A stretch of 16,619 nt of DNA from JBOFFC01 sp051648405 (GTDB lineage Bacteria; Planctomycetota; Planctomycetia; Pirellulales; Lacipirellulaceae), in NCBI GenBank assembly GCA_051648405.1, contig JBOFFC010000021.1, positions 1 to 16,619 of the forward strand, in the 5' to 3' direction. This document shows, one piece after another, positions 14,301-16,619 of this stretch. The position numbers were made by a program, and so were the translations under genes. The stretch's first letter is position 1. Every line of letters starts with the position of its first letter. The notes beneath the pieces are model-generated. The model saw only the letters and a program-made list of their open reading frames with translations. It was not told the origin of the DNA and ran no database searches.

Positions 14301-16619
14301 CGCCGTGGGGGACGCGCAGCGAGTCTCCCGACGCTTCGCGGAGACGGTCGGCGGTCGGCGTGTCCTTTGTCAGGCGCGGCGCCAACCGCAGACCGCCGCG
14401 CAGCGCGACCTGCGGCTCGGCGCCGTCGGCGGCAGAGAGCTCGGCGAGCAACTGCGTGGCTTGTCGATCGACCGACGGGGCGTCGCCGGCCGGGTTATCG
14501 GCGAGGTCGATCGACCGCACCCGCAGCTCGGCGAGCTCCAGCGCCGCGACCCGCGCGAGGCCAACCACCGGCGCGGCGAGGACCCCGGCCGACGCGTCGC
14601 CGAGGACGAACTGCGCGGCGCGGGTGACGAGCGTGACCCCGCCGCGCGACGCCAGCCCGCGCCGCGCGAGCTGTTGCAGCAGGTGCGTCGCGCTGCCGAC
14701 GCCCCGGCGCTCGGCTTCGCCCCACGCGTCGGCGCCCTGCGGCGTGTTGGGGAGGGCGAGCGACCAGAGGTGGGCCACCCCCTCGAGCGCGCCGCTGGGG
14801 TTCGCCCCCACGACGGCAAGCAGCCGCTGGTAGTGCTCGGCGCAACGGGGATCGATCTCGACGCGGGTCGTCGCTCGGCCGCCGTCGCGCTCGTGGACCG
14901 CCAGCTTGAACGCGTCCCCCGGTGTGACCACGACGCACGCCCCCCCCCGCGCCTCGATCCGCTCGACGAGCGCCGCGCCGACCGACGCCCGACTGGGCGC
15001 CGCCGGGTCGGAAAACACGAGCCACGGCCCGGTTGCCGTTGCCGGGGGGATGGCGGGGGGCGTCGCCGGCGGCAGCTCTTCCCAGTCGAGCTTGTAGAGC
15101 CAAGCGGCGGGGCTCGGGTCGCGCGCCGCCGCGACGAAGCGCTGCACCCGCGCCCCCAGCAGCGCCGCGACGACCCGGCCGTTCGCATCGACGAGGTAGG
15201 CGTCGCTCTCGAACGACTCGGGGGGTTCGACCAGCGGGTCGGTGGCGGCGCCCGGCGCGGGGTCGCGACGCACGGCGTAGACGTAGAGCGGCGCGGTTGC
15301 GTCGATCGTGGCGTAGACTCGCGCCGCACGGACTCGCACCGGCAGGTAGCCCGAGCGGTTGTACGAACCGTCGGCCTCGGTCGGGGCGGTGCAGGCGACC
15401 CCCTGCAGCAGCGCGTCCCCCAGCACCGGGTGCAGCCGGTAGCGTGGCGACTCGGTGATGATGTCGGCGGTCGGCGCGACGCGGGCGACGGCGTCGTGCG
15501 CCGCGCGGTGGATGTCGTCGAGCACGCGGAAAGCCGGGCCGTACTGCAAGCCGCGCTCGGCGATGCGGCGGTAGAACTCGTCGCGCCCCATCGTGTCGAG
15601 GGCGCGGTCGCGGACCGCGTCGAGGTCGATCGGGTCGGGTCGGGCGCACGGGGCGTCGATCACCGCGGACTGCGCGTGGAGGGTCCAAGCCCCCGAGCCG
15701 TCCAGCGGCGCCGAGTGGACTTCGACCGTGCGGCGGCCGCTGGCGAGTGGTCCGACGGTCGTGTGGACGCGGCGCGGCGACCCCGCACCGACGAACATCG
15801 GCTGCTGGACCGCGACGTCCTCGACGGCGAGGGGGAGGTCCGACTCGGGGTCGCGCAGCTCGTACGCCGCGGCGAGCGCTTGCTCGACGTAGACCGATCC
15901 CGGGGTGACGACCGACCCCTGGACGCGGTGCGCGTCGAGCCACGCCGGGCGCTCGGGGGCCAGCGACGCCTCGAAGGCGGCCGCCGCGAGCGGGGACGCG
16001 ACGCGCCCGCCGAGCACTGGCGACGACGCGCCCGTCGCCGCGACACGCCCTGATCCCTCTCCGGTGTCGGCTGGGTCGTACCAGTACCGCTGGCGGTCGA
16101 ACGGGTAGTTCGGCAGTGGGGCGCGTCGCGTCGAGCGCAGCGGCCCGCGCGACCGCTGGACTCCGCGCCAATCGACGACCCCCCCGGCCGCGTAGTACCC
16201 CGCGAGCGCCGCGGCGAGCGTCTCGCCCGCGGGCTGACCGGGACGCATCGAAGCGAGCCAGGAGTTTGGCGCGCTGCCCTCGGTGGCCGGGCGGCCGTCG
16301 AGCGACCGCTTCGCGAGCCCGACGAGCGTTGGCGCCGGGCCCAGCTCGACCCACAGCCCCACACCGAGCGCGCCGGCGGCCGCGACGCCGTCGGCGAAAC
16401 GGACGACCCCCCGCAGGTGGTCGCGCCAGTAGCGCGCGCCGAACGTCGCGCCGTCCTGCGGCTTGATCAGCCTGCCCGTGACGTTCGACGCGATCGGCAC
16501 GGTCGGCGCGGCGTACTCGAACCGCGACGCGAACCGCTCGAACTCGTCGAGCACCGGGTCCATCAGCGGCGAGTGGAAGGCGTGCGACACCACCAGCCGC
16601 TGGCCGCCGACGCCCCGCT
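11320..16619 (-). CDS. Fully reducing type I polyketide/FAS-like synthase, C-terminal part (AT-DH-psiKR-ER-KR-ACP-TE)
   Basis: The frame runs off the right edge with no start, entering inside the acyltransferase. Numbering from GTG 16593 (1757 codons): end of AT with VSHAFHSPLMDP (2-13; HAFH is typical of malonyl-CoA specificity); linker YPFDRQRYW (163-171); DH with HRVQGSVVTP (H222), GLQYGPAF (348-355) and HPVLGDALLQ with D393, all intact; a catalytically silent KR half (about 498-745); ER with GLNFSDVL and NADPH loop HAGAGGVGLAA (910-920); KR with TGGLGALG (1108-1115), LDD (1193-1195, B-type), Ser1241/1242, Tyr1255 and Asn1259; ACP with LGLDSLMALEL (Ser1419); TE with GWSTGG (Ser1565), Asp1592 and His1733. 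All reductive domains look active, so it should make and release a saturated chain. The order is that of animal FAS. Product unknown. KS presumably lies upstream, outside the window. Confidence 0.96.
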   Translation of the reverse strand, partial: RGVGGQRLVVSHAFHSPLMDPVLDEFERFASRFEYAAPTVPIASNVTGRLIKPQDGATFGARYWRDHLRGVVRFADGVAAAGALGVGLWVELGPAPTLVGLAKRSLDGRPATEGSAPNSWLASMRPGQPAGETLAAALAGYYAAGGVVDWRGVQRSRGPLRSTRRAPLPNYPFDRQRYWYDPADTGEGSGRVAATGASSPVLGGRVASPLAAAAFEASLAPERPAWLDAHRVQGSVVTPGSVYVEQALAAAYELRDPESDLPLAVEDVAVQQPMFVGAGSPRRVHTTVGPLASGRRTVEVHSAPLDGSGAWTLHAQSAVIDAPCARPDPIDLDAVRDRALDTMGRDEFYRRIAERGLQYGPAFRVLDDIHRAAHDAVARVAPTADIITESPRYRLHPVLGDALLQGVACTAPTEADGSYNRSGYLPVRVRAARVYATIDATAPLYVYAVRRDPAPGAATDPLVEPPESFESDAYLVDANGRVVAALLGARVQRFVAAARDPSPAAWLYKLDWEELPPATPPAIPPATATGPWLVFSDPAAPSRASVGAALVERIEARGGACVVVTPGDAFKLAVHERDGGRATTRVEIDPRCAEHYQRLLAVVGANPSGALEGVAHLWSLALPNTPQGADAWGEAERRGVGSATHLLQQLARRGLASRGGVTLVTRAAQFVLGDASAGVLAAPVVGLARVAALELAELRVRSIDLADNPAGDAPSVDRQATQLLAELSAADGAEPQVALRGGLRLAPRLTKDTPTADRLREASGDSLRVPHGAPFQLRLGRGNSIAALRYAPTAAPAVGPGEVALEVHAAGLNFSDVLKALGLYPGVRDTVVPLGIEASGVVTAVGAGVSEFSRGDEVVGVVPYAFASHAVTPAYMLAAKPAGLAHAQAAALPIAYMTAHHVLVRLAGLSPGETVLVHAGAGGVGLAAIEVARRCGATVLATAGSDSKRAYLRELGVACVMDSRSLEFARQARDFTGGVGVDVVLNSLPGDAITVSLAALAPYGRFCEIGKIDIYQDRKLGLAPFQDNLSYHAIDLDRVLRQRPDYVRALWAEVLGHVASGAYAPLPITEFPLSATAQAFRYMAQRQNTGKVVVAVRESAPQATTERAAPEAWLVTGGLGALGRRLAGWLVERGAKGVVLVSRRAPDAALSNELRDLEARGARVATVAADVTDATSLAAGLAALPSDFPRITGVVHAAGVLDDGLLTDLSPERLRRVLDPKTVGAWNLHTLTQDRSGPLAGVERFVLFSSVAATLGSPGQANYAAANHALDALAHHRRSLGLAALTINWGPWAGGGMAAGATADAVRAKGISPLDPTAALALLGDLLDRPDETPAQVAVFDAQWDAMGRLMGGRRPPLLGRVLGEGGETAPASRVDAELRARVLALPPDERAAALESFVRDELARVIGVEPQKLDPTQPLAALGLDSLMALELKNNLEAKLAFLLPMATLLEGPSVQTLAAAAAAAIGDDPLGSRDGEPTPADWSPLVTIRPAKSDADGLAAVYFFPPLGGDVTCYLPLAQRIDSPRGFVALRSRGLDGDAPPHESIDGLVSDYTAAIRGRQPRGPYHLAGWSTGGVTAVAVAERLERDGNRVATLALFDPPTPDAYTAVDLTDHAGFLAEIVAFAGKFSGLALEIPADRLAALPEDERFGFALAHVKRAGFFGPDIDEAYVRRLVAVGEGLVRASGEYKPAGLRARAEFFVPSVLGALERQGVPGHDRHDEAWRALCGLDARVHHVPGDHFTMMTGEGAAAIAAVLDGVGSLGE

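Noticed and set aside
13447..16053. 868-codon open frame on the plus strand opposite the synthase gene
   Set aside because: It is the mirror of the GC-rich synthase codons; the translation is Arg/Gly/Val/Asp-rich with no family motif, while the minus strand shows seven intact catalytic domains.

Overview
The window is GC-rich throughout and its gene content points to a planctomycete, probably of the order Pirellulales (an inference from DnaA/GyrB style, the DUF1343 protein, PKS content and base composition; no marker here fixes the genus). Most genes lie on the minus strand; three lie on the plus strand in the middle.

Bases 1-7000 hold a chromosome-replication block read on the minus strand in the order cysteine desulfurase, dnaA, dnaN, dciA (DUF721), gyrB (its last few codons lie off the left edge). 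dnaN and dciA overlap by four bases. recF, often found between dnaN and gyrB, is absent. The 348-base gap between dnaA and dnaN is the best candidate for the replication origin: it has a near-consensus DnaA box and short repeats. The DnaA is compact and appears to lack the usual N-terminal domain I.

Bases 7222-9076 hold three plus-strand genes: a membrane-anchored protein of unknown function, the chromosome segregation factor scpB, and a small protein whose C-terminal two thirds is almost pure Asp/Glu. An 18-base tandem repeat sits across the end of the first gene. A strong intrinsic terminator (12-bp perfect stem plus T-rich tail) closes the group.

Bases 9274-11182 return to the minus strand: a secreted NamZ/DUF1343 exo-N-acetylmuramidase, preceded by a type II toxin-antitoxin pair (HI1419/HI1420-like, toxin first) with a palindrome over its probable promoter. 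Bases 11320-16619 are the C-terminal 1.76 thousand residues of a large type I polyketide/fatty-acid synthase with domain order AT(end)-DH-pseudoKR-ER-KR-ACP-TE. This is a fully reducing, self-releasing module laid out like animal fatty acid synthase; its start (presumably KS and the rest of AT) is beyond the right edge.

The most unusual items are the acidic-tail protein with its repeated acidic unit carrying spaced hydrophobic residues, the FAS-like megasynthase, the compact DnaA and the repeat pattern in the candidate origin. I saw no CRISPR array, rRNA, tRNA, insertion sequence or integrase.
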